In this document: piece after piece, positions 53,499 through 62,242 of the stretch
Numbering within the stretch: position 1 is the first letter of the stretch
Layout of the letters: the number at the start of each line of letters is the position of its first letter
Origin: Streptomyces griseoluteus
GTDB lineage: Bacteria; Actinomycetota; Actinomycetes; Streptomycetales; Streptomycetaceae
Assembly: GCA_000717735.1 (NCBI GenBank)
Contig: JOBE01000043.1
Span: 3,470 to 67,469, forward strand
Reading direction: 5' to 3'
Length of the DNA: 64,000 nt
The notes under the pieces: generated by a model
Database searches by the model: none
What the model saw: only the letters and a program-made list of their open reading frames with translations
Told to the model about the DNA's origin: nothing
Made by a program: the position numbers and the translations under genes

Positions 53499-54782
53499 CT
53501 ACTCGGCGTTCTCCGCCGCCGTCGCCACCCGGCCTATCGAGGCGAGGACGTCGGCGGGGCGCCCGGCCGGGGTGACGGCCTTGCCGATGTTCTGCTTGAC
53601 GTTCTCGCTGACCTTGGCCCAGGACGTCTTGCCGACCGGCGGGAGCTGGCTGTCGGGGAGGGTCTTGAGGAAGACGCGCAGGTCGGCGTGTTCGGGCTCG
53701 GTCTCCATACGGCTGGAGGCGCTGACGGTGACCGGCAGGAGGTCGTTGTCGCCGGCGAACTTCAGGACGTTGTCGTCGGTGAAGACGAAGTTCAGGAAGG
53801 CGCCGATCTCCTTGCGGTGACCGTTCTGCTTGAAGCCCATGATCCAGTCGGCGACGCCCATGGCGGCCTTCGGCGGGCCCTCGATGCCGGGGAGCGGCAC
53901 CTGGCCGACCTCGACGCCCTTCTTGGCGGCCTCCTGGAGGAGCGAGGGGTGGCCGTTGAGCATGCCGACCTCGCCGTTCGCGAAGGCGGCGAAGGCGGCC
54001 TTGCGGTTGAGCTTGCCGGGGGCGACGGGCCCGGTGAGCCCCTTGCCGACGAGGTTCTTCCTGAGCCAGTCGAAGGTCTTGATGTTGGCGTCGGAGTCGA
54101 CGGCGTAGCGGTCGGTTGCGTCGGTCCAGCCGCCGCCGCCGCTGAGCAGCCACATCAGGGCCTCCGCCTGGGCCTCCTCGGGGCCGAGCGGCAGCGCGAA
54201 GGGGGTGCGGACGCCGTTGTCCTTCAGCTTCCCGGCGGCTTCGGCGAGCTCGGCCCAGCTGGTGGGGGCCTCGATCCCGGCGTCGTCGAAGAGGCTCTGG
54301 TTGTAGAAGAGGGACCGGGTGGAGGCCACGAAGGGCAGCCCGTACTGGGTGCGCTTGTACTCGCCCGCCTCGACGAGCGGGGCGAGGAAGTTGGCCTGTA
54401 CGGGGATGGTGAGGAGTTCCTCGGCGGCGTAGAGGTCGCCGGCGGCGGCGTAGTCGGCGTAGGCGCCGATCTGCGCGATGTCGGGGGCCTTGTCGGCCTC
54501 GACCATCTCGGAGACCTTGCGGTCGACGTCGTCCCAGGACTCGATGCTGACCTCGACCTTGATGCCGGGGTGCTGGGCCTCGAAGGCGGCGACGAGGTCG
54601 TTCCAGTACTTCTTGGTGGTGTCGCCACCGGTGAGGTCGTAGTCGGCGGCGACCAGTCTGAGGGTCACGTCGCCGGAGTCGCCTCCGAGGGAGCCGCAGC
54701 CGGTCATCGTCGCGGTCAGGCCGAGTGCGGCGGCGGCCGCGGTCAGTCCAAGGAATCGTCGCCGCTCCACGGCTTCATCCAC
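53499..54782 (-). CDS. ABC transporter sugar-binding lipoprotein
   Basis: A 427-residue family 1 solute-binding protein. The twin-arginine-like start (ERRRFLGLTAAAAALGL) leads to the lipobox TMTGC (Cys near 29), followed by VTLRLVAADYDLTGG, KYWNDLVAAFEAQHPGIKVE and YGLPFVASTRSLFYN, the maltose-type fold. No permease genes are adjacent, so it must use components encoded elsewhere. A dre-like DasR site lies 77 bases upstream in the region shared with nagK, suggesting an amino-sugar ligand. Confidence 0.88.
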   Translation of the reverse strand: MDEAVERRRFLGLTAAAAALGLTATMTGCGSLGGDSGDVTLRLVAADYDLTGGDTTKKYWNDLVAAFEAQHPGIKVEVSIESWDDVDRKVSEMVEADKAPDIAQIGAYADYAAAGDLYAAEELLTIPVQANFLAPLVEAGEYKRTQYGLPFVASTRSLFYNQSLFDDAGIEAPTSWAELAEAAGKLKDNGVRTPFALPLGPEEAQAEALMWLLSGGGGWTDATDRYAVDSDANIKTFDWLRKNLVGKGLTGPVAPGKLNRKAAFAAFANGEVGMLNGHPSLLQEAAKKGVEVGQVPLPGIEGPPKAAMGVADWIMGFKQNGHRKEIGAFLNFVFTDDNVLKFAGDNDLLPVTVSASSRMETEPEHADLRVFLKTLPDSQLPPVGKTSWAKVSENVKQNIGKAVTPAGRPADVLASIGRVATAAENAE

Positions 54783-54859
54783 CTTTTGCTCGTCGTTGAG
54801 CTGCTGCGAGCCTCACGTTTGCTCCGCGCAGGGGCGTAAGTCTCTCCCGTCACGGGGCA

Positions 54860-54875
54860 TGAGGTCTACACCACT
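54860..54875 (-). promoter_or_regulatory. DasR-responsive element (dre), binding-protein side
   Basis: On the minus strand AGTGGTGTAGACCTCA, 13 of 16 matches to the dre consensus A(G/C)TGGTCTAGACCA(C/G)T. It lies 77 bases upstream of the sugar-binding lipoprotein start. Confidence 0.75.
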
Positions 54876-54957
54876 CGGGTATCACTTCCGCAACGCCGGG
54901 GGGACCATGAGCCCATGACGGGTCCCGAATTTGTATCCGTACGCAACAATCCTCGGC

Positions 54958-54973
54958 AGTGGACTAGACCTTT
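54958..54973 (+). promoter_or_regulatory. DasR-responsive element (dre), nagK side
   Basis: AGTGGACTAGACCTTT, 13 of 16 matches to the dre consensus. It overlaps the expected -35 position of the CAGACT (54989-54994) hexamer and lies 28 bases before the nagK start, a typical repressing position. Confidence 0.75.
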
Positions 54974-55001
54974 TGGGTCCCTGCGCGCCAGACTGTCCCC
55001 C

Positions 55002-55940
55002 GTGAGACACGTCATCGCCCTGGATGTGGGCGGCACCGGCATGAAGGCCGCCCTCGTCGGGGCGGACGGCACCCTGCTCCACGAGGCCCGCCGCGCCACC
55101 GGGCGCGAGCGCGGCCCCGAGGCCGTCGTGGAGACGATCCTCGACTTCGCCGCAGAGCTCCGCACCCTCGGCCACGAGCGGTACGGCGAGCCCGCCGCGG
55201 CCGCCGGAGTCGCCGTCCCCGGAATCGTCGACGCCGAGAACGGCATCGCCGTCTACGCCGCCAACCTCGGCTGGCGAGACGTTCCCATGCGCGAACTCCT
55301 CAGCCGCCGCCTCGACGGCGTCCCCGTCGCCCTCGGCCACGACGTCCGCACCGGCGGCCTCGCCGAAGGCCGCATCGGCGCGGGCAACGGCGCCGACCGC
55401 TTCCTCTTCGTCCCCCTCGGCACCGGCATCGCCGGCGCCATCGGCATCGGCGACCGCATCGAGGCCGGCGCCCACGGCTACGCCGGCGAGATCGGCCACA
55501 TCGTCGTCCGCCCCGGCGGTACGGAGTGCGGCTGCGGCCAGCGCGGCTGCCTGGAGCGGTACGCCTCCGCGTCCGCCGTCTCCCAGGCCTGGGCCGAGGC
55601 GAGCGGCGACCCCGAGGCCGACGCCGCCGACTGCGCCAAGGCCGTCGAATCCGGCGACACCACGGCCCTCCGGGTCTGGCAGGACGCCGTCGACGCCCTC
55701 GCCGACGGACTCGTCACGGCGCTCACCCTCCTCGACCCGCGCACCCTCATCATCGGTGGCGGACTCGCCGAGGCCGGGGAAACCTTGTTCACACCACTAC
55801 GGGCCGCGGTGGAGGAACGAGTCACGTTCCAGAAGCTGCCCGCCATCGTGCCGGCAGCCCTCGGGGACACCGCCGGATGCCTGGGCGCGGGCCTCCTCGC
55901 CTGGGACCTTCTCTCCCTCGACTCGGAGGTTTCCGCCTGA
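55002..55940 (+). CDS. nagK: ROK-family sugar kinase (N-acetylglucosamine kinase type)
   Basis: A 312-residue ROK kinase. IALDVGGTGMKAALVGADG is the phosphate loop, VPLGTGIAGAIGIGDRIEAGA carries the substrate region, GEIGHIVVRPGGTECGCGQRGCLERYAS is the ROK signature with the Glu-x-Gly-His motif and the zinc CxCGxxGCxE cluster. Its stop overlaps the start of nagA, and DasR-type control is indicated, so N-acetylglucosamine is the likely substrate; a glucose-kinase role is not excluded. A GTG start at 55002 is used; codons upstream overlap the dre. Confidence 0.88.
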   Translation: MRHVIALDVGGTGMKAALVGADGTLLHEARRATGRERGPEAVVETILDFAAELRTLGHERYGEPAAAAGVAVPGIVDAENGIAVYAANLGWRDVPMRELLSRRLDGVPVALGHDVRTGGLAEGRIGAGNGADRFLFVPLGTGIAGAIGIGDRIEAGAHGYAGEIGHIVVRPGGTECGCGQRGCLERYASASAVSQAWAEASGDPEADAADCAKAVESGDTTALRVWQDAVDALADGLVTALTLLDPRTLIIGGGLAEAGETLFTPLRAAVEERVTFQKLPAIVPAALGDTAGCLGAGLLAWDLLSLDSEVSA

Positions 55941-57094
55941 TGACCGATCACAAGGTTCTCACCGGCGCACGCGTCGTGCTGCCCACCGGGACGGTCGAGA
56001 ACGGACGCGTGATCGTCGCGGGCGACCGGATCACGGGCTCGGCCCCCGAGGGCGCCCCGGCCGTCGACCTGACCGGCCACTGGCTCGTCCCCGGCTTCGT
56101 CGACATGCACAACCACGGCGGCGGCGGCGCCTCCTTCACCTCCGGCACCGTCGACGAGGTCCTCAAGGGCGTCCACACCCACCGCCTGCACGGCACCACC
56201 ACCGTCGTCGCCTCCTTCGTCACCGGCGAGATGGACTTCCTCAGCCGGCGGGCCGGACTGCTCTCCGAACTCGCCGAGCAGGGCGAGATCGCCGGCCTCC
56301 ACTTCGAGGGCCCGTTCATCTCCCCCTGCCGCAAGGGCGCCCACGACGAGACGCTGCTCCGCGACCCCGACCCCGCCGAGGTCCGCAAGCTGATCGACGC
56401 CGCCCGCGGCCAGGCCAAGATGGTCACCCTCGCCACCGAACTGCCCGGCGGCCTCGACTCCGTACGGCTGCTCGCCGAGCACGGCGTGATCGCCGCCATC
56501 GGCCACACCGACGCGACGTACGAGCAGACCGTCCAGGCCATCGACGCGGGCGCCACCGTCGCCACCCACCTCTACAACGCGATGCCCGGCCTCGGCCACC
56601 GCGCACCCGGCCCCGTCGCCGCCCTCCTGGAGGACGAGCGGATCACCGTCGAGCTCATCAACGACGGCACCCACCTCCACCCCGCCGCCCTCGAACTCGC
56701 CTTCCACCACGCGGGCCCCGAGCGCGTCGCGTTCATCACCGACGCCATGGACGCCGCCGGCTTCGGCGACGGCCGCTACATGCTCGGCACCCTGGAGGTC
56801 GAGGTGAAGGACAGTGTCGCCCGCCTCGTCGAGGGCGGCTCGATCGCCGGGTCCACCCTCACCCTGGACCGCGCGTTCAAGCGCGCCGCCACCGTCGACG
56901 GCCTCCCCGTCGAAGCCGTCGTGCAGGCCATCTCGGCCAACCCGGCCCGCCTCCTCGGCGTGTACGACCGCGTCGGCTCCCTCGAGCCCGGCAAGGACGC
57001 CGACCTCGTCGTCCTCGACGCCGGGTTCGACGTCAGGGGCGTCATGCGCAAGGGCGAGTGGATCGTCGACCCATCGGCGGGCACAGTGGCCTGA
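55940..57094 (+). CDS. nagA: N-acetylglucosamine-6-phosphate deacetylase
   Basis: A 384-residue amidohydrolase giving glucosamine-6-phosphate and acetate. LVPGFVDMHNHGGGGASFTS holds the first metal-site region, HFEGPFISPCRKGAHD gives the Glu, IAAIGHTDATYEQT and ATHLYNAMPGLGHRAPGPVAALL supply the two His ligands, and FITDAMDAAG the catalytic Asp. The C-terminal GSLEPGKDADLVVLD closes the urease-type barrel. Its ATG overlaps the nagK stop (TGATG). It processes both imported GlcNAc and the product of murQ. Confidence 0.95.
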   Translation: MTDHKVLTGARVVLPTGTVENGRVIVAGDRITGSAPEGAPAVDLTGHWLVPGFVDMHNHGGGGASFTSGTVDEVLKGVHTHRLHGTTTVVASFVTGEMDFLSRRAGLLSELAEQGEIAGLHFEGPFISPCRKGAHDETLLRDPDPAEVRKLIDAARGQAKMVTLATELPGGLDSVRLLAEHGVIAAIGHTDATYEQTVQAIDAGATVATHLYNAMPGLGHRAPGPVAALLEDERITVELINDGTHLHPAALELAFHHAGPERVAFITDAMDAAGFGDGRYMLGTLEVEVKDSVARLVEGGSIAGSTLTLDRAFKRAATVDGLPVEAVVQAISANPARLLGVYDRVGSLEPGKDADLVVLDAGFDVRGVMRKGEWIVDPSAGTVA

Positions 57095-57109
57095 TCAGGA
57101 GTCACACGG

Positions 57110-57146
57110 AAGGGCGGTCGGCCGCGGGTCTGGGCCAACCGCCTTT
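57110..57146 (+). terminator. nagKA terminator
   Basis: Fourteen-base arms (57110-57123 with 57133-57146, 12 paired) followed by CGTTTGG, 15 bases after the nagA stop. Confidence 0.65.
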
Positions 57147-57228
57147 CGTTTGGCATGATCAGTGCCCGTCGGAGCACACGTTCCGCAGCACTTCACACGC
57201 ACGACGAACGACGGAGGGTGGACAGGTC

Positions 57229-58155
57229 GTGATCCTCACGGTCACCCTCAACACGGCGCTCGACCTGACCTACCGGGTCCCCGCCCTCACCCCGCACGCC
57301 TCGCACCGGGTCACCCAGGTCATCGAACGCCCCGGCGGCAAGGGCCTCAACGTGGCCCGCGTCCTCGCCGCCCTCGGGTACGAGACCGTCGCCACGGGCT
57401 TCGCGGGCGGCGCCACGGGCAGCGTGCTGCGGGACCTGCTCGCGGCGACCCCCGTCAGGGACGAGCTGGTCGGGACGGCGGGCCCCACCCGCCGCACGGT
57501 CGCGATCGTCGACGCCTCGACGGGCGACACAACCCAGCTCAACGAACCCGGTCCCACCGTCACGGCCGACGAGTGGACCGCCTTCCGCACCCGCTTCACG
57601 GAGCTCCTGGACGGCGCCGCGGCGGTCGCCCTGTGCGGCAGCCTCACGCCGGGCATCCACGTCGGCGCGTACGCGGACCTCGTCCGCCTGTCGCGCGCGG
57701 CCGGAGTCCCCGTCCTCCTCGACACCAGCGGCGAACCCCTGCGGCGCGGCATCGCCGCCCGCCCGGACCTGGTCAAGCCGAACGCCGACGAGCTCGCCCA
57801 GCTGACCGGCTCCCGCGACCCGCTGCGCGCGACCCACGACGCCCGGGGCAGGGGCGCCCGCGCGGTCGTCTCCTCGCTCGGCCCCGAGGGCCTGCTCGCC
57901 GCGACCCCCGAGGGCCTGTGGCGCGCGACCCCGCCCGCCGCGGTGAAGGGCAACCCCACGGGCGCGGGCGACTCGGCCGTCGCGGGCCTCCTGTCGGGCC
58001 TGGTGGACAAGGCCCCCTGGCCCGAACGCCTCGCCCGGGCGGTCGCCCTCTCGGCGGCGACGGTGCTCTCCCCGGTGGCCGGCGAGTTCGACCCGACGGC
58101 CTACGGGGAGCTGCTGCCCCGGGTGAAGGTGACGGCGGAGCCGGAGGCCGCGTGA
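57229..58155 (+). CDS. PfkB-family sugar-phosphate kinase (1-phosphofructokinase-like)
   Basis: A 308-residue ribokinase-fold enzyme. TLNTALDLTYRV is the start of phosphofructokinase/tagatose-6-phosphate kinases, then ERPGGKGLNVARVLAALG (signature 1) and GNPTGAGDSAVAGLLSGLVD (signature 2 with the catalytic Asp and the anion-hole GAGD). It phosphorylates a sugar phosphate, most likely fructose-1-phosphate or tagatose-6-phosphate; which one cannot be read. The GTG start is preceded by GGAGGGTGG. It follows nagA after a terminator, so it is a separate unit. Confidence 0.85.
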   Translation: MILTVTLNTALDLTYRVPALTPHASHRVTQVIERPGGKGLNVARVLAALGYETVATGFAGGATGSVLRDLLAATPVRDELVGTAGPTRRTVAIVDASTGDTTQLNEPGPTVTADEWTAFRTRFTELLDGAAAVALCGSLTPGIHVGAYADLVRLSRAAGVPVLLDTSGEPLRRGIAARPDLVKPNADELAQLTGSRDPLRATHDARGRGARAVVSSLGPEGLLAATPEGLWRATPPAAVKGNPTGAGDSAVAGLLSGLVDKAPWPERLARAVALSAATVLSPVAGEFDPTAYGELLPRVKVTAEPEAA

Positions 58156-58164
58156 GCCCGGAGG

Positions 58165-59136
58165 TCACCTACCGGTCTTGCCGGCTTCCAGGTAGACCTG
58201 ATCCAGTATCGCGTCGCAGGTGTTCCCGGCTTCGCAGGAGATCTTCAGCGCGTTGTTGCCCTTGTCGAGGTTCACGTAGGCGTACGTGTACGTCCAGCCC
58301 TTCTCCCAGTCGCCCTCGGCGGCCTTGGCGAAGTTGGACATGTTGACCTTGCGGGGCGGCGTGTTGTTGACCGTCAGCGAGGTCTCGGCGTCCTTGCCCG
58401 GCACGCTGTAGATGATCCGCAGCGTGTACTCCCCGGAGTCCGGCACATCGACGGACCAGCTGGCCGAACCACCCACGCCGTTGAAGGAGACGTAGGCACC
58501 GTTCGGCCCCTTCGCTCCCTTCACGTCCTTGGCGAGGCTCGCCGGGCCGCCCAGCTTCAGGGTCGCCGCGTCCTGCTTCGGGAGCTCGGCCGGGGTCGGT
58601 TCCGTGCTGGGAGCGGTGCTGGGCTCCTCGGAGACCTGGGACGGCGCGGTCGACGGCGTGCCGCCACCCGCCTGGCCGCCCTTGTCGTCCTCGTTGCCGT
58701 TGTTGTTGATCACGGCCGCGGTGATGCCGATCACGACGACCGCGACGACCGCGACCGCGCCGATCAGGAGGCCCTTGGTGTTGGGGCCGCGGCCGGAGCC
58801 GCCGCCGCGCTGGGCCGGGATCGGGGACTGCGGGCGGGTCTGCTGCCCGCCGTACGTCTCGGGCGCGGCGTACTGCGCCTGCGGCTGACCGTACGGGGCC
58901 TGCTGCTGCGGCGGCACGTACGGCGGCGGCTGCTGCTGGCCGTACTGGCGCTCGCCGACCGTCCTGACCTGGTTGTACGAGGTCCGGGGCACGCCGGGCT
59001 GAGCCGCCGCGGGGCCGGGGTAGCCGTAGCCGCCACCGCCCGGGGGCTGGGCGCCCGCTGCCTGACCGTCCGCGTACAGGTAGCCGAACGGGTCGTCGTT
59101 CTCGGGCTTGTTCGCGCCGTCGTTACCGGCAGCCAT
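58165..59136 (-). CDS. Membrane-anchored protein with extracellular CBM-like domain
   Basis: A 323-residue type II membrane protein. Residues 1-120 are a cytoplasmic Pro/Gln/Tyr/Gly-rich disordered region (QQQPPPYVPPQQQAPYGQPQ). A single helix follows (GLLIGAVAVVAVVVIGITAAVI), then a Ser/Thr/Pro linker and a C-terminal beta-sandwich (~185-320, ASWSVDVPDSGEYTLRIIYS and NALKISCEAGNTCDAILDQV with two Cys), CBM6/35-like. It should bind a carbohydrate outside the cell. It lies 95 bases downstream of the diguanylate cyclase gene on the same strand. Confidence 0.78.
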   Translation of the reverse strand: MAAGNDGANKPENDDPFGYLYADGQAAGAQPPGGGGYGYPGPAAAQPGVPRTSYNQVRTVGERQYGQQQPPPYVPPQQQAPYGQPQAQYAAPETYGGQQTRPQSPIPAQRGGGSGRGPNTKGLLIGAVAVVAVVVIGITAAVINNNGNEDDKGGQAGGGTPSTAPSQVSEEPSTAPSTEPTPAELPKQDAATLKLGGPASLAKDVKGAKGPNGAYVSFNGVGGSASWSVDVPDSGEYTLRIIYSVPGKDAETSLTVNNTPPRKVNMSNFAKAAEGDWEKGWTYTYAYVNLDKGNNALKISCEAGNTCDAILDQVYLEAGKTGR

Positions 59137-59231
59137 CCGGGTTCCTCTCCATGCTCGCCAGCCGTCGCCGACCGGCCGAGCCTACCTCGAACGGACCAGC
59201 CCCCGAAGCGGCCCCGGGCGTGTCAAGGGCC

Positions 59232-60956
59232 TCAGCCGGCGCGGCGGTGGACCTTGGCGCGGGAGCGTTTCTCCACGTACATCCGCTGGTCGGCGGAGTT
59301 CAGGACCTCTTCCACCGTCATCCCGCATTCGGCCCATCCGATGCCGAAACTCGCGCCGACCCGGACCGCCCGCCCGTCCACCCGGATGGGCGGGATGATC
59401 GCGTTGCGGAGGCGTACGGCCAGGTCGGCGGCGTCGGCCGCGCCGAGGCCGTCGGCGAGGACGACGAACTCGTCGCCGCCGAGCCGGGCCACGGTGTCCC
59501 CGTCGCGTACGCCGGTGGTGAGCCGGCGGGCGACCTCGATGAGGACGGCGTCACCGGTGTGGTGGCCGAAGCGGTCGTTGATCGACTTGAAGCCGTCGAG
59601 GTCGCAGAAGAGGACGGCGAGCCCCTTGGTGCCGTCGTCGGTCTCGCCGCCGGAGGGGGCGACGGTGTGGACGTGGTGGTCGTACGGTCCGGCGCCGCCC
59701 GCCGGCTCGAAGCCGAAGCCGTGCTCGTGCGCGGGCTCGTACGGCCGCGGTTCGTAGCCGGAGTCGTACGACGGGTCGTAGCCGCCGCCGTGACCGGTCT
59801 CGTACGTGCCGCCGTCCCGCTGGGCCTCGTAACCGGCGTAGGGGGCGTACGTGGCCTGGTCCCCCGCGGCCGCCGGGCGCTCGCAGAGGCGGGCGGAGAG
59901 CCGGGAGCGCAGTTCGGCGCTGTTCGGGAGGCCGGTGAGGGCATCGTGCGAGGCCCGGTGGGCGAGCTGGAGCTCGTGGCGCTTGCGCTCCTCGATGTCC
60001 TCGACGTGGGTGAGGAGGAAGCGGGGGCCGTCGGCGGTGTCGGCGACGACGGAGTTGCGGAGGGACACCCACACGTAGGTGCCGTCGCGCCGCCCGAGCC
60101 GCAGCTCGGCGCGGCCGCCCTCGGCGGAGGTCCTGAGCAGGGTCCCTATGTCCTCGGGGTGGACGAGGTCGGCGAAGGAGTAGCGCCGCATGACGGAGGC
60201 GGGCCGGCCGAGGAGCCGGCACAGGGCGTCGTTGGTGCGGAGCAGCCGGCCGTGCTGGTCGCCGCCCATCTCGGCGATGGCCATGCCGGAGGGCGCGTAC
60301 TCGAAGGCCTGCCGGAAGGACTCCTCGCTGGCGCGGAGGGCCTGCTGTTCCCTTTCGAGCCGGACGAGTGCCCGCTGCATGTTGGAGCGGAGCCGTGCGT
60401 TGCTGATGGCGATGGCCGACTGCGAGGCGTACATCTGGAGCGCCTCCTGGCCCCAGGGGCCGGGGTGCCGGCCGTTGCGCGGGCGGTCGACGGATATGAC
60501 GCCGAGGAGTTCACGGCCGGAGCCGGAGGCGTACATGGGGGCGTAGAGGCGGTCGTGGGGGTGCCACTCGTCCTCGAAGCGGGGCGCGGGGCCGTCGGTG
60601 TGCCACTGGGGGACGTCGTCCTCCATCAGGACCCAGCCCTCGGTGTGCGGGATGAACCGCAGGTCGCCCCAGGCGTCGGCCATGGAGAGGCGCCGCTCCC
60701 AGGCCTCGCGGGAACCGACGCGGCCGGTGATCAGGGCTTCGGCGGCGGTGCTTCCGGCGAAGGCGGCGACGACGAGGTCACCGTCGGGGCGTACGAGGTT
60801 GACGCAGGCCAGCTCGTAGTTGAGACCGGCGACGACACCGTCGGCGACGGTCTGCAGGGTGTCCGCCAGGCTGCGTGCAGTGTTGAGGTCCGCCACGACC
60901 TGATGCAGCTGCCGCAGGGTCGAGAGACGGACGTACGGCTCCGACTCGGTCTCCAT
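59232..60956 (-). CDS. cdgB: GAF-PAS-GGDEF diguanylate cyclase (CdgB-like)
   Basis: A 574-residue cytosolic enzyme that makes cyclic di-GMP from GTP. The GAF domain covers ~20-185, PAS ~205-320 (EYAPSGMAIAEM, RYSFADLVHPEDIGTLL), and GGDEF ~330-570 with the active-site GGDEF at 493-497. The inhibitory I-site R484-x-x-D487 is five residues before it, as required for product feedback. An insertion of about 80 residues rich in Tyr, Gly, Pro and His (~362-444) splits the GGDEF domain after its first helix. Domain order and neighbours match CdgB of Streptomyces, a known BldD target. Start METESEP is used; upstream codons run into the promoter. Confidence 0.9.
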   Translation of the reverse strand: METESEPYVRLSTLRQLHQVVADLNTARSLADTLQTVADGVVAGLNYELACVNLVRPDGDLVVAAFAGSTAAEALITGRVGSREAWERRLSMADAWGDLRFIPHTEGWVLMEDDVPQWHTDGPAPRFEDEWHPHDRLYAPMYASGSGRELLGVISVDRPRNGRHPGPWGQEALQMYASQSAIAISNARLRSNMQRALVRLEREQQALRASEESFRQAFEYAPSGMAIAEMGGDQHGRLLRTNDALCRLLGRPASVMRRYSFADLVHPEDIGTLLRTSAEGGRAELRLGRRDGTYVWVSLRNSVVADTADGPRFLLTHVEDIEERKRHELQLAHRASHDALTGLPNSAELRSRLSARLCERPAAAGDQATYAPYAGYEAQRDGGTYETGHGGGYDPSYDSGYEPRPYEPAHEHGFGFEPAGGAGPYDHHVHTVAPSGGETDDGTKGLAVLFCDLDGFKSINDRFGHHTGDAVLIEVARRLTTGVRDGDTVARLGGDEFVVLADGLGAADAADLAVRLRNAIIPPIRVDGRAVRVGASFGIGWAECGMTVEEVLNSADQRMYVEKRSRAKVHRRAG

Positions 60957-61081
60957 CGCTCGCTCTCCCCGAGACCTCGACAGCAACTCCAGGGTTCTCA
61001 TCGGCTTCGTGTTGCACTGTCCCTGCCACTGAATCACAGCGAGCTGCGCACCCGGTACACAGGGTCAGCAAATACTCGCCT

Positions 61082-61099
61082 CTGTGACTCAAGTCACAG
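61082..61099. promoter_or_regulatory. BldD-type palindrome upstream of cdgB
   Basis: CTGTGACT-CA-AGTCACAG, perfect 8-base arms, containing GTGA...TCAC as in BldD sites, 126 bases before the cyclase start and 73 bases before the divergent flavin reductase start. Confidence 0.6.
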
Positions 61100-61171
61100 C
61101 AGTTCAGGGCGGGTCGCGCGAACCCTTCGGGGACGGGCGCCGCTCGGATCCCGATCCCTCATGCTGAGGGG

Positions 61172-61672
61172 GTGAGCAACGACGATTTCCGGGCGGCGAC
61201 GTCCCGCCTCGCGGCGGGCGTGGTCCTGGTGACCGCGCACGATCCCGACGACGGCCCGCGCGGCGAGGACGTCGGCATGACGGCCACCGCCTTCATGTGG
61301 GTCTCCCGCGAACCTCCCCTGGTCCTGGTCAGCCTCCGTGAGGGCTCCCGCATGGACGACCTGCTCACCGACGTCCCCGTCTGGGCCGTGTCGATCCTCT
61401 CCGGGGGCCAGCGGCACATCGCCGGGCGCTTCGCGATGAAGAACCGGGTCAGCGACCGGCTCCTGTTCGCCGACCTGCCCTACACCCGCGGCGAGGTGAG
61501 CGGCGCCCCCCTCATGGGCGGCGCGCTCGCGACCCTGGAGTGCCGTACGGAGAGCCGTGTCGTGGCCGGCGACCACACGCTCGTCGTGGGCCGGGTCCTG
61601 ACGGTCGGCGACGTGTCGGCGACGGGCGGCCCGCTGACGTACTACCAGGGGAAGTACCGGCACCTGTCCTGA
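61172..61672 (+). CDS. Flavin reductase-like (HpaC/split-barrel) protein
   Basis: A 166-residue FMN-binding split-barrel protein. FRAATSRLAAGVVLVTAHDP, MTATAFMWVSREPPLVLVSL (flavin-phosphate site TATAF) and WAVSILSGGQRHIAGRFAMK are the flavin reductase signature, and the C-terminal DHTLVVGRVLTV closes the barrel. Relatives supply reduced flavin to two-component monooxygenases; none is adjacent. GTG start. It is divergent from cdgB. Confidence 0.85.
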   Translation: MSNDDFRAATSRLAAGVVLVTAHDPDDGPRGEDVGMTATAFMWVSREPPLVLVSLREGSRMDDLLTDVPVWAVSILSGGQRHIAGRFAMKNRVSDRLLFADLPYTRGEVSGAPLMGGALATLECRTESRVVAGDHTLVVGRVLTVGDVSATGGPLTYYQGKYRHLS

Positions 61673-61688
61673 AGGTCCTGAGGTGTGC

Positions 61689-62117
61689 TCAGCCCCAGTC
61701 GCGGGACTGGCGGGTGCGCTTGGTCTCCGACCGCTGCTTCTTCTCGCGCAGCCGCCGCTCGTTGATACCGCGCGGGATCTTCGTCGCCCTGCGGGGCTTC
61801 GGCGGCGGGGCCGTCGCCTCGGCGAGCAGCGCGGCCAGGCGGACCGCCGCCGTCTCGCGGTTGCGCCACTGGGAGCGGTGCTCGGACGCGCGGACCGTCA
61901 CGACGCCGTCGACCAGGCGGGAGGCGAGACGCTCCAGGGCGCGCGCCTTCCACACCTCGGGCAGCGCGGCCGTGGCCGCGAGGTCGAAGCGCAGCTCGAC
62001 CTGCGTGTCGCTGGTGTTCACATGCTGTCCGCCCGGGCCCGAGGAACGCGAGAAACGCCACTGGAGCTCGGCCTCGGGGAGCGAGACGGAGCCGCGAATG
62101 GGATAGGGACCGGACAT
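61689..62117 (-). CDS. arfB: ArfB-type peptidyl-tRNA hydrolase (ribosome rescue)
   Basis: A 142-residue release-factor-domain protein that frees stalled ribosomes. The GGQ motif is FSRSSGPGGQHVNTSDTQVE near residues 25-45, and the C-terminal basic tail that enters the empty mRNA channel is visible (PPPKPRRATKIPRGINERRL and REKKQRSETKRTRQSRDWG). The codon-recognition domains of RF1/RF2 are absent, as expected. Start MSGPYPIRG is used; an ATG three codons upstream is possible. It ends 17 bases from the flavin reductase stop. Confidence 0.92.
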   Translation of the reverse strand: MSGPYPIRGSVSLPEAELQWRFSRSSGPGGQHVNTSDTQVELRFDLAATAALPEVWKARALERLASRLVDGVVTVRASEHRSQWRNRETAAVRLAALLAEATAPPPKPRRATKIPRGINERRLREKKQRSETKRTRQSRDWG

Positions 62118-62242
62118 GCCCCCCATGTTCCCCGCAGGGGGCCATCGGAGTCATCCTGTTTTCGCCACGACTCCATCGGGAACCGCCGGAGGCGCGCACG
62201 CGTTCCTCCAGGCGACGGACATCACGATGAAAGGGACTTTCC

